Position numbers and translations under genes: made by a program. A stretch of DNA of 64,000 nucleotides from JAIBJN01 sp963748205. Lineage in GTDB: Bacteria; Actinomycetota; Thermoleophilia; Gaiellales; Gaiellaceae. The notes under the pieces are model-generated. The model was not told where the DNA came from. It saw nothing but the letters and a program-made list of their open reading frames with translations, and made no database searches. The DNA lies in contig CAVVIB010000028.1 in the NCBI GenBank assembly GCA_963748205.1, forward strand, positions 72,620 to 136,619, given 5' to 3'. Below are positions 6,955-15,393 of the stretch, in pieces (position 1 is the stretch's first letter; every line of letters begins with the position of its first letter).

Positions 6955-8178
6955 CTAGCCGCCGCGCAGGCGGTCGATGTCGTTCGAGAGGCCTATGAAG
7001 AAGAGCAGGAGCACGAGGGCGATGCCCACCATCGAGAAGCGCTCGTACGTCGCGCGGGCGATCGCGCGGCCGCGGACCCGCTCGGCGATCGAGAACGCGA
7101 TGTGGCCGCCGTCCAGCGGGAGGAGCGGCAGGAGGTTCAGCAGCGCGAGCGAGAGGCTGATGAACGCGAGCACCTGGAGGTAGTAGCGGAAGCCGGCGTC
7201 GAGCGACTCGCTCGAGACGGCCGTGATGCCGACGACGCTCGCCACCTCGTCGCGGCCCGAGCCGGTCACGATGCGACCGAGCGAGTCTCCGATCGCCTTC
7301 GTCACTTCCCAGGTCGTCTCGAACGCGAGCCCGATCGACTTGAGCGGGCCGTAGCTCTCGTACTGGAGGCCGAAGGCGAAGCCGAGCCTGTAGGAGCCGT
7401 CTGTCTGTTCCTGCGGCGTCCCCTCGAGGGTCACCGTCTCGCCGTCGCGATCGACCGTGAGCGTGACGGGTCCCCCCTCCCCCTCGCGGATCGACTCCGC
7501 GAGGTCGGCGGCCTCGCCCTCCGCGCCGTTGACGGCGAGAACCTCGTCTCCCGGCTGAAGCCCGGCCTGCGCGGCGGGCGAGCCGGGCACGACCTCTTCC
7601 ACCGTCCGCGTCGCACCCGTCGGGACGCCGAGCATGAAGACGACCGCGAGAGCGAGGATCGCGAAGACCAGGTTCGTGAGCGGCCCGGCGGCGATCACGG
7701 CGATCCGCTTGCTCGACGGCGCGCGCCAGTACGCGTCCGAGGAGAGCGCGTCCTCGAGCTCCGTCAGCCCACGCTCGGCGGCGCGGTCCGCGTGCTCGGA
7801 GAGCTCAGCCCGCTCGACGGCGGCCCGTAGCTCCGGGAACCGCTCGCGGGCCTCGTCGAACCGCTCTTCCGCGAGCGCCTTCTCGACGGGCTCGGCGGCC
7901 TCGGTCAGCGAGGGCACCTCCTTCTGGGCCTGGCGCAGGTGCAACTCGAGGTCGCCCGCCGCGGGCTTGTGCATCCCCGGGATCTTCACGTAGCCGCCTA
8001 GCGGGATCGCGCCGATGCCGTACTCGATGCCGCCGCGCTTCCACTTCGCGAGCGCAGGCGGGAAGAAGATGTAGAACTTCCGCGGCCGCATCTTGACCGC
8101 GAGCGCGGTGAAGAAGTGCCCGGCCTCGTGGATGAGGATCAGGAAGGCAAGGCCTCCGATGGCGACGGCGACGTTCAT
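6955..8178 (-). CDS. rseP: RseP-type site-2 membrane zinc protease
   Basis: 407 residues. HEAGH at 17-21 sits in the first membrane helix and supplies two zinc ligands; the LLPLLPLDGGH motif near the C-terminus supplies the third. A PDZ domain (GSPAAQAGLQPGDEVLAVNG) lies in the middle. Compared with the family there is an insertion of about 85 helical, Glu/Arg-rich residues between the first two membrane segments (about 72-155). Such proteases cleave anti-sigma factors or signal-peptide remnants within the membrane. The place between dxr and ispG is the conserved bacterial order. The gap to the dxr stop is 11 bases. Confidence 0.93.
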   Translation of the reverse strand: MNVAVAIGGLAFLILIHEAGHFFTALAVKMRPRKFYIFFPPALAKWKRGGIEYGIGAIPLGGYVKIPGMHKPAAGDLELHLRQAQKEVPSLTEAAEPVEKALAEERFDEARERFPELRAAVERAELSEHADRAAERGLTELEDALSSDAYWRAPSSKRIAVIAAGPLTNLVFAILALAVVFMLGVPTGATRTVEEVVPGSPAAQAGLQPGDEVLAVNGAEGEAADLAESIREGEGGPVTLTVDRDGETVTLEGTPQEQTDGSYRLGFAFGLQYESYGPLKSIGLAFETTWEVTKAIGDSLGRIVTGSGRDEVASVVGITAVSSESLDAGFRYYLQVLAFISLSLALLNLLPLLPLDGGHIAFSIAERVRGRAIARATYERFSMVGIALVLLLFFIGLSNDIDRLRGG

Positions 8179-8189
8179 GGGTGCGCCGC

Positions 8190-9258
8190 CTAGTGAACCA
8201 GTTCCCGCGTGCGCGCCGACGCAACGCGGCGCGCCTCGGCGTCGATCGCCGTCAGCTGCGCCAGGTCGGCGGCCGGAACGCAATCGATCACGGCCAGCGT
8301 CTGCTCGACGACGCCCGGGATACCGAGGAACGGCAGCTCTCCGTCGAGGAACGCCGCCACGGCGACCTCGTTGGCGGCGTTGAGGACGCACGGAGCCGTG
8401 TTCCCCGCCTCCCCGGCCGCCCGGGCGAGCGCGAGGCACGGGAACGCCTCGAGGTCGGGAGCCCGGAACTCGAGGATCAGCCCGGTCGCGAGGTCGAGCG
8501 GCTCGATCGGGGTTCGCGGCGCGCTCCGGGTAGGTGAGCGCGTACGAGATCGGGACGCGCATGTCCGGATACCCGAGGTGCGCGAGCGACGCGCCGTCGC
8601 GGAAGCGCACGAGCGCGTGAACGACGGACGTCGGGTGGACGACGACCTCGATCCGGTCGTACGGGAGCCCGAAGAGGTAGTGCGCCTCGATCAGCTCCAG
8701 ACCCTTGTTCATGAGCGTCGCCGAGTCGACCGTGATCTTCGGCCCCATGTTCCAGGTCGGGTGGGTGAGCGCCTCGTTCGAGGTCACGTCCTCGAGCTCG
8801 CCCCGGCCGCGACCGCGGAACGGGCCGCCGGAGGCGGTGAGGACGAGCGAGTGGACCGTGTCCGGCTCGGCGCCGTCGAGGAGCTGGAAGGCGGCCGAGT
8901 GCTCCGAGTCGACGGGGAGCAGGCGCCCTCCTCCCCGCTTCCAGGCGGCGAGCGCCAGGTCGCCGCCGGAGACGAGGCTCTCCTTGTTGGCCAGCGCGAG
9001 GTCGACACCGCGCTCGAGCGCCCACAGGGTCGCGGGCAGGCCCGCGAACCCGACGACGGCGTTGAGCACGACGTCGGGCTCGGCGCGGTCGAGCAGCTCG
9101 GTGAGGTCGCCTCCGACCTGGGTGAGCGGCGCGAGCCCGTCGATCTCCTGGGTGCCCGACGCTGCGGCGACGAGCTCGAGGCCGGGATGCTCCTCGATGA
9201 TCTCGAGCGCCTGGCGTCCGATGGAGCCCGTGGCGCCGAGCAGGGCAATGCGCTTCAT
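8190..9258 (-). CDS. dxr: 1-deoxy-D-xylulose 5-phosphate reductoisomerase (one apparent frameshift)
   Basis: The second MEP-pathway enzyme, about 355 residues once the reading is repaired. The N-terminus has the NADPH fold (GATGSIGRQALEII) and ANKESLVSGG. The metal and substrate part has VDSEHSAAFQ and NMGPKITVDSATLMNKG. After YALTYPERAANP the frame is lost and resumes one base later as IEPLDLATGLILEF with the expected APCVLNAANEVAVAAF. The jump is at a run of four G (8509-8512 on the plus strand); deleting one restores the family sequence. The gene should be essential and both halves are well conserved, so a base-calling error is likelier than a pseudogene. Confidence 0.9.
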
Positions 9259-9265
9259 CGCAGTC

Positions 9266-9271
9266 AGTGTA
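9266..9271 (-). promoter_or_regulatory. Leaderless -10 element of dxr
   Basis: TACACT on the minus strand, 7 bases before ATG 9258, inside the 20-base gap after cdsA. No Shine-Dalgarno and no clear -35. Confidence 0.45.
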
Positions 9272-9278
9272 GAACCGG

Positions 9279-10073
9279 CTAGGTGAGGGCGAGGACGGCG
9301 TAGTACGCGGCCGGTCCGGCGAAGACGAGCGAGTCCACGCGGTCGAGCACGCCGCCGTGCCCGAGCAGGAAGCGGCCGGAGTCCTTGACGCCGAGGTCGC
9401 GCTTCACCATCGACTCGAAGAGGTCGCCGGCCACTGCCGCGAGCACGACCGCGCCGCCGAAGGCGAACGCCTCCCACCCCTCGATGAGGGGCAGCTCGTC
9501 GTTGAAGGCGATCCACGGCGTGACCACGCCGCCGAGGAGCCCGAAGACGAAGCCCTCCCAGGTCTTGCCCGGGGAGATCGCCGGCGCCATCTTGTGGCGG
9601 CCGGCCAGCCTGCCGCCGATGTACGCGAACGTGTCCGCGACGAAGACCGTGATGAGCACGGTGATGAGGATCAACCGGCCCTCCGGCTCGAGGTCACGCA
9701 GGAGCACGAGGTGGCCGAGCCCCAGGCCGATCCACGCGGCGCCGAGCACCGTGGTCGCCACCGCGACCGTCGTCGACTGACGCGTCTCGGAGACGGCGGC
9801 GAAGACGAACGCGAGCAGGATCGTGACCATGAAGCCGCCGAGCATCCACTCCGGTCCTCCGAGGGACGCGCCCGCGACAGCCGCGAGCGCCCCGCCGTAG
9901 CCGGCCAGGACGAGCGGCCGCAGCGAGCGGGCCATCTGGTAGAGCTCGTGGAGCGCCAGGAGCGCGGCGAGCGCGGCCAGCGCGAAGAGGGCCCAGCGGC
10001 CGTAGTAGGCCGCGAAGAGCACGATGGGCAACCCCGCCGCGGCGACGGCTATCCGGGTGAGCAGCGGGCTCAC
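9279..10073 (-). CDS. cdsA: Phosphatidate cytidylyltransferase
   Basis: 264 residues, an integral membrane enzyme making CDP-diacylglycerol for phospholipid synthesis. About seven to eight hydrophobic segments are visible. The family signature is present near the C-terminus: SMVKRDLGVKDSGRFLLGHG followed by GVLDRVDS, plus ISPGKTWEGFVFG in the middle. GTG 10073 is preferred because it overlaps the uppS stop in a GTGA junction; an in-frame ATG at 10097 would add eight residues without a ribosome site. Confidence 0.93.
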   Translation of the reverse strand: MSPLLTRIAVAAAGLPIVLFAAYYGRWALFALAALAALLALHELYQMARSLRPLVLAGYGGALAAVAGASLGGPEWMLGGFMVTILLAFVFAAVSETRQSTTVAVATTVLGAAWIGLGLGHLVLLRDLEPEGRLILITVLITVFVADTFAYIGGRLAGRHKMAPAISPGKTWEGFVFGLLGGVVTPWIAFNDELPLIEGWEAFAFGGAVVLAAVAGDLFESMVKRDLGVKDSGRFLLGHGGVLDRVDSLVFAGPAAYYAVLALT

Positions 10074-10972
10074 TGTGGCGCGCTCATTCGGCCGCATGGC
10101 CGCATGAGCGTGTGTGGAGGGTGTGTGAGGGAACCGGGAGGTTCCTTCACTGCATCAAAGAAGGGGGCACGTGGGGGAAACATGGTTTCCCCCACGCGAG
10201 CAGGCCGAAGGCTTGCGACGGTCATCTGACCGCCGAAGCGCCGGCGGCGGCTCGCGTACTCGGTGAGCGCCTCCCGGAGCTGGCGCTCTCCGAAGTCGGG
10301 CCAGAGGGTGTCGACGAAGACCAGCTCGGTGTAGGCGAGCTGCCAGAGGAGGAAGTTCGAGATGCGCAGCTCTCCCGACGTGCGGATGAGCAGGTCGGGC
10401 TCGGGCATCTCGGGCGCATAGAGGCGCGCGGCGATCGCGTTCTCGTCGATGTCCCGTGGGTCGACACCCTCTTCGACGAGCCGCCGCGTCGCCTGGACGA
10501 GCTCCGCCCGCCCGCCGTAGTCGAACGCGATCCAGAGCTGGAGCCGCTCGTTGGACGCAGTCTCGTCCTCGAGGTGCTCGATCTTCGCACGGAGCTCCGG
10601 CTTGGCGCGGTCGCGCCGCCCGATGAAGCGCGTGCGGACGCCCTCGCGCGCGAGCTCGGGCAGCTCGCGCTCGATCGTCTCGATGAAGATCTCCATCAGG
10701 GCGTCCACCTCGTCCGCCGACCGAGACCAGTTCTCGGTCGAGAACGCGTAGACGCAGAGCGACTCGACGCCGAGGTCGATGGCCGCCTCGACGGTCCTGT
10801 GCAGCGCCCGCGTGCCGGCGCGGTGGCCCGCCGCGACGGGAAGGTGGCGCCGCCTGGCCCAGCGGCCGTTCCCGTCCATGATGATCGCGACCGAGCGCGC
10901 GACGTCGGGGAGCTCGCGCTCCCCCACGGGCTTCAGGCCCCGGAGCGTCCGCAGTCTGGTGAGCAGGTTCAC
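10070..10972 (-). CDS. uppS: Undecaprenyl (isoprenyl) diphosphate synthase with unusual C-terminal extension
   Basis: 300 residues. Cis-prenyltransferase that builds the lipid carrier for cell-wall synthesis. The N-terminal IIMDGNGRWARRR carries the catalytic Asp; ENWSRS and RTSGELRISNFLLWQ are family motifs. The normal end is near RRRRFGGQ (about residue 249). A further 51 residues without family features are translated from DNA holding two palindromes (10130-10145, 10170-10196), suggesting that an inserted repeat lengthened the gene while the GTGA coupling to cdsA was kept. The start is GTG 10972, 27 bases after frr. Confidence 0.93.
   Translation of the reverse strand: MNLLTRLRTLRGLKPVGERELPDVARSVAIIMDGNGRWARRRHLPVAAGHRAGTRALHRTVEAAIDLGVESLCVYAFSTENWSRSADEVDALMEIFIETIERELPELAREGVRTRFIGRRDRAKPELRAKIEHLEDETASNERLQLWIAFDYGGRAELVQATRRLVEEGVDPRDIDENAIAARLYAPEMPEPDLLIRTSGELRISNFLLWQLAYTELVFVDTLWPDFGERQLREALTEYASRRRRFGGQMTVASLRPARVGETMFPPRAPFFDAVKEPPGSLTHPPHTLMRPCGRMSAPQ
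10130..10196. repeat. Double-palindrome element in the uppS 3' end
   Basis: Two hairpins lie 24 bases apart: GGAACC/GGTTCC around a 4-base loop at 10130-10145, and perfect 12-bp arms CGTGGGGGAAAC/GTTTCCCCCACG around ATG at 10170-10196. They fall within the part of uppS that has no counterpart in the family. A REP or MITE-like palindromic unit is the likely origin; only one copy is present in this window. Confidence 0.5.
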
Positions 10973-10999
10973 GCCCGCAGGAGGTCGGAGCCCGAGGGC

Positions 11000-11557
11000 T
11001 CAGACCTCCATGATCTCCTCTTCCTTGCGCTTGAGGATCTCGTCGATCTTGGCCACGTGCTCGTCGGTGAGCTTCTGCGCGCGGTCCTCGGCGCGCCGCT
11101 CCTCGTCGTCGCCGACGTCGCCGTTGTTCACGAGCTCCTTGAGGTGGTGCATGCAGTCGCGCCGCACGTTGCGGACGGCGACGCGGCCCTCCTCGGCGAG
11201 GTGGCGGACGACCTTGACGAGCTCCTTGCGCCGCTCCTCCGTCAGCTGCGGGATGGGGAGTCGGATGATCTTGCCGTCGTTCGAGGGCGTGAGGCCGAGC
11301 TCGGACTCCTGGATCGCGCGCTCGATCGACTTGATCGAGCCGGGGTCGTACGGCTGAATGGTCAGCATCCGCGGCTCTGGAACGTTGATCGTGGAGAGCT
11401 GGTTGAGCGGCGTTTCCGTCCCGTAGTAGTCGACCTTCACGCGGTCGAGCAGCGCGGCCGAGGCGCGGCCGGTCCTCACAGTCGTGAACTCGTGCGCGGT
11501 CGCCTCGACCGACTTGTCCATGCGACGCTTGGCGTCGTCCAGCAGGTCTTCGATCAT
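11000..11557 (-). CDS. frr: Ribosome recycling factor
   Basis: 185 residues, full family length. It splits the post-termination ribosome together with EF-G. Features are the N-terminal MIEDLLDDAKRRMDKSVEA, the GRASAALLDRVKVDYYG segment, the TPLNQLSTINVPEPRMLTI core and the basic NVRRD region of the three-helix bundle. ATG 11557 overlaps the pyrH stop (ATGA) and follows a GGAGGG ribosome site. Confidence 0.97.
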   Translation of the reverse strand: MIEDLLDDAKRRMDKSVEATAHEFTTVRTGRASAALLDRVKVDYYGTETPLNQLSTINVPEPRMLTIQPYDPGSIKSIERAIQESELGLTPSNDGKIIRLPIPQLTEERRKELVKVVRHLAEEGRVAVRNVRRDCMHHLKELVNNGDVGDDEERRAEDRAQKLTDEHVAKIDEILKRKEEEIMEV

Positions 11558-12327
11558 GCATCCCTCCGAGGGGTCGAGATGATCGTGCCGATGCGCTCGC
11601 CCGCGACGACCCGTTCGATCGTTCCCGGTTCGTCGAGGCCGAAGACGTAGATCGGCAGCCCGTTGTCCATGCACAGCGTGAGCGCGGTCGTGTCCATCAC
11701 CTTGAGGCCGCGCTCGATCGCCTCGAGGTGCGTCAGCTCGGGGAGGAAGCTGGCGCCCGCGTCCAGGTGCGGGTCGCCGTCGTAGACGCCGTCGACGCCG
11801 TTCTTGCCCATCAGGATCGCGTCGGCGCCGACCTCCAGGGCGCGCAGCGCCGCCGCAGTGTCCGTGGTGAAGAACGGGTTGCCGGTGCCGGCGGCGAAGA
11901 TGATGATCCGGCCCTTCTCGAGGTGGCGGATCGCCCGCCGCCTGATGTACGGCTCGGCGACCTCGCTCACCGTGATCGCGGAGAGCACGCGCGTGTGCGC
12001 GCCGATGCGCTCGAGCGCGTCCTGGATCGTCAGCGAGTTGAGGACGGTGGCGAGCATCCCCGCGTAGTCCGCGGTCGCCCGGTCCATCCCCTCCGCCGCG
12101 CCCTGCATGCCGCGGTAGATGTTCCCCGCGCCGATGACGAGGGCGATCTCGACCCCGAGCGCGTGCACGCGCTTCACCTCGGCCGCGAGCGACTCGACCC
12201 GCTCGGGGCTGATCCCGTACGCCTGGTCCCCGAGGAGGGCCTCGCCGGAGAGCTTCAGGAGGACGCGCCGAAAGGCAGCGCCGTCGGACGCGTGGGGACC
12301 GACCTCGCTCTCGGACTGTGCGCTCAC
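11554..12327 (-). CDS. pyrH: UMP kinase
   Basis: 257 residues. Phosphorylates UMP to UDP in pyrimidine nucleotide synthesis. Family motifs are RVLLKLSGEALLG at the N-terminus, VIGAGNIYRG, and TGNPFFTTDTAAALRA. It starts at GTG 12327 in a GTGA overlap with tsf; the roughly 20 residues before KLSGEAL are a short variable N-terminus. Confidence 0.97.
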   Translation of the reverse strand: MSAQSESEVGPHASDGAAFRRVLLKLSGEALLGDQAYGISPERVESLAAEVKRVHALGVEIALVIGAGNIYRGMQGAAEGMDRATADYAGMLATVLNSLTIQDALERIGAHTRVLSAITVSEVAEPYIRRRAIRHLEKGRIIIFAAGTGNPFFTTDTAAALRALEVGADAILMGKNGVDGVYDGDPHLDAGASFLPELTHLEAIERGLKVMDTTALTLCMDNGLPIYVFGLDEPGTIERVVAGERIGTIISTPRRDA

Positions 12328-13127
12328 TCGGCCTCGGCGCCGACGTTGTAGCGGACGAACGCCCGCACCTCGGCGTCGCGCTCGGCGAGCGCCTTCGCGA
12401 CCGTGAGGTTCGGGTCGTGCACCCATTGCTGATCGAGGAGCACGGTCGCCGCGAAGAAGCGCTTGGCCAGCATGCCCTCGACGATCTTCGGCCGCACGTC
12501 CTCCGGCTTCGACTCGACCTCCGGCAGCTTCTCGTAGACCGCACGCTCCTCGGCGACCTCGTGCTCGGGGATCTCGTCTCGCGTGAGGTACCGGGGCCGC
12601 GCAGCGGCGATGTGCATCGCGAGCATGCGGGCGAGCTCGGGCGACGCCTTGGCGCGCACGAGCACGCCGATCTTCCGCGCAGGCGGATGGATGTAGTCGG
12701 CGGCCACCTCACCGTCGTCGAGCTCGTAGCGCTCTGCTCCGACGACCTCGATGTTCTCCCCGAGCTTCGCGACGAGCTCGACCCGCTCGTCCTCGAGGTT
12801 GGCGGCTGCCTCCGGGCCTTCGATCGAGACGACGTCGAGCAGGTTCTGGGCGAAGGAGCGGAACTCCTCGTTGCCGGACACCGGCTCCGTCTCGCAGCCG
12901 ACGGCGACGAGGGCGCCCCGCCCGTTGTCGACCCGCGCGAGAACCGTTCCCTCGGTCGTCGGTCGGTCCGCCCGCTTGGCGGCCTGTGCGAGCCCCTTCT
13001 CTCGGAGAAGCTGCCTGGCGGCTTCGAGATCGCCGCCGGTCTCGACCAGGGCGCGCTTGCAGTCCATCATTCCCGCGCCGGTCAGGTCGCGGAGCTCCTT
13101 GACGAGTGCTGCGGGGATGTCGGTCAT
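12324..13127 (-). CDS. tsf: Translation elongation factor Ts
   Basis: 267 residues. Nucleotide exchange factor for EF-Tu. The N-terminal UBA-like domain is typical (ALVKELRDLTGAGMMDCKRA), followed by the VGCETEPVSGNEEF and MHIAAARPRYLTRDEI segments of the dimerisation domain. ATG 13127 overlaps the rpsB stop (ATGA). Confidence 0.97.
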   Translation of the reverse strand: MTDIPAALVKELRDLTGAGMMDCKRALVETGGDLEAARQLLREKGLAQAAKRADRPTTEGTVLARVDNGRGALVAVGCETEPVSGNEEFRSFAQNLLDVVSIEGPEAAANLEDERVELVAKLGENIEVVGAERYELDDGEVAADYIHPPARKIGVLVRAKASPELARMLAMHIAAARPRYLTRDEIPEHEVAEERAVYEKLPEVESKPEDVRPKIVEGMLAKRFFAATVLLDQQWVHDPNLTVAKALAERDAEVRAFVRYNVGAEAE

Positions 13128-14014
13128 TCCGGCTTCTCCGTCGACTCGGGCGCGGCCGTCTCCTCCGGCGCCTCGGACACCGCGACGGCTGCGGGCTCCG
13201 GCTCGCCTTCGGCCGGCTCCGCGGCCGCCTCGGGGGCGGGCTCCGACTCGCCCTCGGCCGGCTCCGCGGCCGCCTCGGCGGGCTCGGGCTCGGGCTCGGT
13301 CTTCGCGGGGGCGGCCATCTCCTCCGCCGTCACCTTCGTCTTGCCGGCCTCGATCGCCTTCGCGATCGTCCTCACCACGAGGCTGCACGAGCGAATCGCG
13401 TCGTCGTTGCCGGGGATGATGAAGTCGGCGTCGTCGGGGTCGCAGTTCGTGTCTACGAGCGCGATGATCGGCAAGCCCAATCTGCGCGCCTCGCGCACCG
13501 CGAGCTGCTCCTTGCGCAGGTCGACGACGAAGACCGCGTCGGGGAGCGACTTCATGTCGGCGACGCCGCCGAGGTTGATCTCGAGCTTCTCGAGCTCGGC
13601 GACCATGGACATGCGCTCCTTGGGCGGCAGCAGCTCGAGCTGGCCCTCGTCGCGCAGTCGCCGCAGCTCGTGCAGCCGCGAGATGCGCTCGGAGATCGTG
13701 CGCCAGTTCGTCAGCAGGCCCCCGAGCCAGCGGTGGTTCACGTAGGGCATGCCGACGCGGGCCGCCTCCTCGGCGACCGAGTCCTGGGACTGCTTCTTCG
13801 TCCCGACGAACAGGACCGACCCGCCGCGCTCGGCGATGTTGCGCGCGAAGGCGTGGGCCTCCTCGATCAGCGCCAGCGTCTGCTGCAGGTCGATGATGTA
13901 GATGCCGCCCCGCTCCGTGAAGATGAAGCGGCGCATCTTGGGATTCCAGCGGCGTGTCTGGTGGCCGAAGTGAACCCCGGCCTCCAGAAGCTCTCGCATG
14001 GAGACGACGGTCAC
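13124..14014 (-). CDS. rpsB: 30S ribosomal protein S2 with acidic tail
   Basis: 296 residues. Starts MTVVSMRELLEAGVHFGHQT and contains WNPKMRRFIFTERGGI and VLFVGTKKQSQDSV. After about residue 235 comes a tail of roughly 60 residues rich in Ala, Glu and Pro with near-repeats of AEPAEGESEP; such tails are common on actinobacterial S2. GTG 14014 is fixed by a GAGGAGG site 7 bases upstream. First gene of the long minus-strand operon, with a leader of about 110 bases. Confidence 0.97.
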   Translation of the reverse strand: MTVVSMRELLEAGVHFGHQTRRWNPKMRRFIFTERGGIYIIDLQQTLALIEEAHAFARNIAERGGSVLFVGTKKQSQDSVAEEAARVGMPYVNHRWLGGLLTNWRTISERISRLHELRRLRDEGQLELLPPKERMSMVAELEKLEINLGGVADMKSLPDAVFVVDLRKEQLAVREARRLGLPIIALVDTNCDPDDADFIIPGNDDAIRSCSLVVRTIAKAIEAGKTKVTAEEMAAPAKTEPEPEPAEAAAEPAEGESEPAPEAAAEPAEGEPEPAAVAVSEAPEETAAPESTEKPE

Positions 14015-14129
14015 GTGAATTCCTCCTCGGTTTTGTGGATCTGAAGCCGGCGGGAGCTGATGGAACCAGGCAGGAAGCCCGGCACCGCCACCCGCGTGTT
14101 CCGCCGGGTCGGGTGCAGAAACTCGGAGC

Positions 14130-14135
14130 ATTCTA
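14130..14135 (-). promoter_or_regulatory. Candidate rpsB operon -10 element
   Basis: TAGAAT on the minus strand. It would give a leader of about 110 bases before rpsB, room for S2 autoregulation. No convincing -35. Confidence 0.35.
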
Positions 14136-14149
14136 GCCGACGCTTTCCC

Positions 14150-14155
14150 TACCCT
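14150..14155 (+). promoter_or_regulatory. Leaderless -10 element of the GGDEF gene
   Basis: TACCCT, exactly 7 bases before GTG 14163; no Shine-Dalgarno. It supports that start. Confidence 0.45.
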
Positions 14156-14162
14156 GGAACGC

Positions 14163-14955
14163 GTGCAGGGGGTCGTCAGGTTGTCGGCATGGGATCTGGC
14201 CGTCGAATCCGTCGACGAGGCGCTCGCGGCCGGGATCGTGCCGTCGCTCGAACGCCTGGGAAGACTGGGCCAGCTCGGCTCCCTTCCATCGTTCATCGCG
14301 GCCCTGGAAGAGGGTGACGACGCCGCCGAGCTCGCCGCCGATTTCGCGCGCGAGCGCGAGAGCCTCGGGCTTGCGCCCGTCGAGGTCACCGCCGAGCTGC
14401 TGACGGTCGCACGCGTCCTGGAGCGCCACGGCGAGGCCGAGGCGCGGGGCCGTCGTCGAACGCTGCATCCTCGTCTACGTCGACCGCGTCACGGCCGAGC
14501 TTGCCGACTGCGCCCGGCGCGATCCGCTCACCGGGCTCCTCAACCACGGCGCGTTCCATACACGGCTGATAGCCGAGGCGGCCCGAGCCCGCCGTTACCG
14601 CGGCCGGCTCGCGCTCGTGCTCTTCGACCTCGACCACTTCAAGGAGACGAACGACCGTCTGGGGCACCAGGAGGGAGACCGGCTGCTACGGGCCTTCGCC
14701 TCGGCCCTCGCCGGCGCCGTCAGGGAAACCGACGTCGCGGGCCGCGTCGGAGGCGACGAGTTCGCGGCGCTCCTGCTCGAGGCGCGGCCGGGCGACGTGG
14801 ACGCGGTCGTCGAGCGGCTGCGCGCGTGTCTTCCCGCCGGGCTGGCGGTGAGCGTCGGCTCCGCGCAGCTTCCGGACGAGGGCACAGCGCCCGAGCAGCT
14901 GGTCGCCGCCGCCGATCGCCGCCTCTACTCCGACAAAGTCGCCCGAGCCGCCTAG
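14163..14955 (+). CDS. Diguanylate cyclase (GGDEF), one apparent frameshift
   Basis: About 263 residues when repaired. The N-terminal half (AWDLAVESVDEALAAGIVPS...) is a helical region I do not recognise. The C-terminal GGDEF domain has RRDPLTGLLNHGAFHTRL, LVLFDLDHFKETNDRLGHQ and RVGGDEFAALLLE, so c-di-GMP synthesis is expected. The frame breaks at a run of four G (14446-14449); removing one joins GEAEAR to AVVERCILVYVDRV. The GGDEF and DxxxFK-type residues are intact. No membrane segment or signal peptide is seen. Confidence 0.85.
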
Positions 14956-14997
14956 CCACGCCGTTTTCGGCCGCGGCGATGCGGGCAGGACGACTGT

Positions 14998-15393
14998 ATG
15001 CCTGCGTACACGATCAAGAACCTGAAGAACGACGTGAAGGATGCGGCACCCGACGGCGGGCTGGCCCCCGGACTGGAGGCCCATTTCGCCGGGAAGACGC
15101 TCGAATGCGAGGAGTCCGGCGTCAGCTACTTCCATGTCGCGCCCGACTTCCGCGTTCCGTTCGGGCATACGCACGAGCGCGCCGAGGAGGTCTACGTCAT
15201 CGTCGGCGGGACCGCGCGGCTCAACCTCGACGGCGAGGTCCACGAGCTGCGCCAGTGGGACGCCGTGCGCATGTCTCCCGAGGTGACGCGCAACCTCGAG
15301 GCCGGCCCGGACGGGGCCGACGTCCTCGCCTTCAGTGCGCCCAACACCGGGCTCGGCGACGCCGACATGCAGCCCGGCTGGTGGACGGACTAG
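14998..15393 (+). CDS. Cupin-domain protein
   Basis: 131 residues forming one cupin barrel: motif 1 is GHTHERAEEVYVIVGGTARL (His, His, Glu for metal binding) and motif 2 lies around DAVRMSPEVTRNLEAG. It resembles small stand-alone cupins used as sensors or sugar/aromatic-binding enzymes. It sits downstream of the diguanylate cyclase and runs convergent with the pseudouridine synthase gene (4-base overlap of the ends). Substrate cannot be told. Confidence 0.75.
   Translation: MPAYTIKNLKNDVKDAAPDGGLAPGLEAHFAGKTLECEESGVSYFHVAPDFRVPFGHTHERAEEVYVIVGGTARLNLDGEVHELRQWDAVRMSPEVTRNLEAGPDGADVLAFSAPNTGLGDADMQPGWWTD

Noticed and set aside
8509..8512. Programmed frameshifting in dxr
   Set aside because: No slippery heptamer with a downstream pseudoknot is evident and the same +1 pattern occurs in unrelated genes, so an error is simpler.
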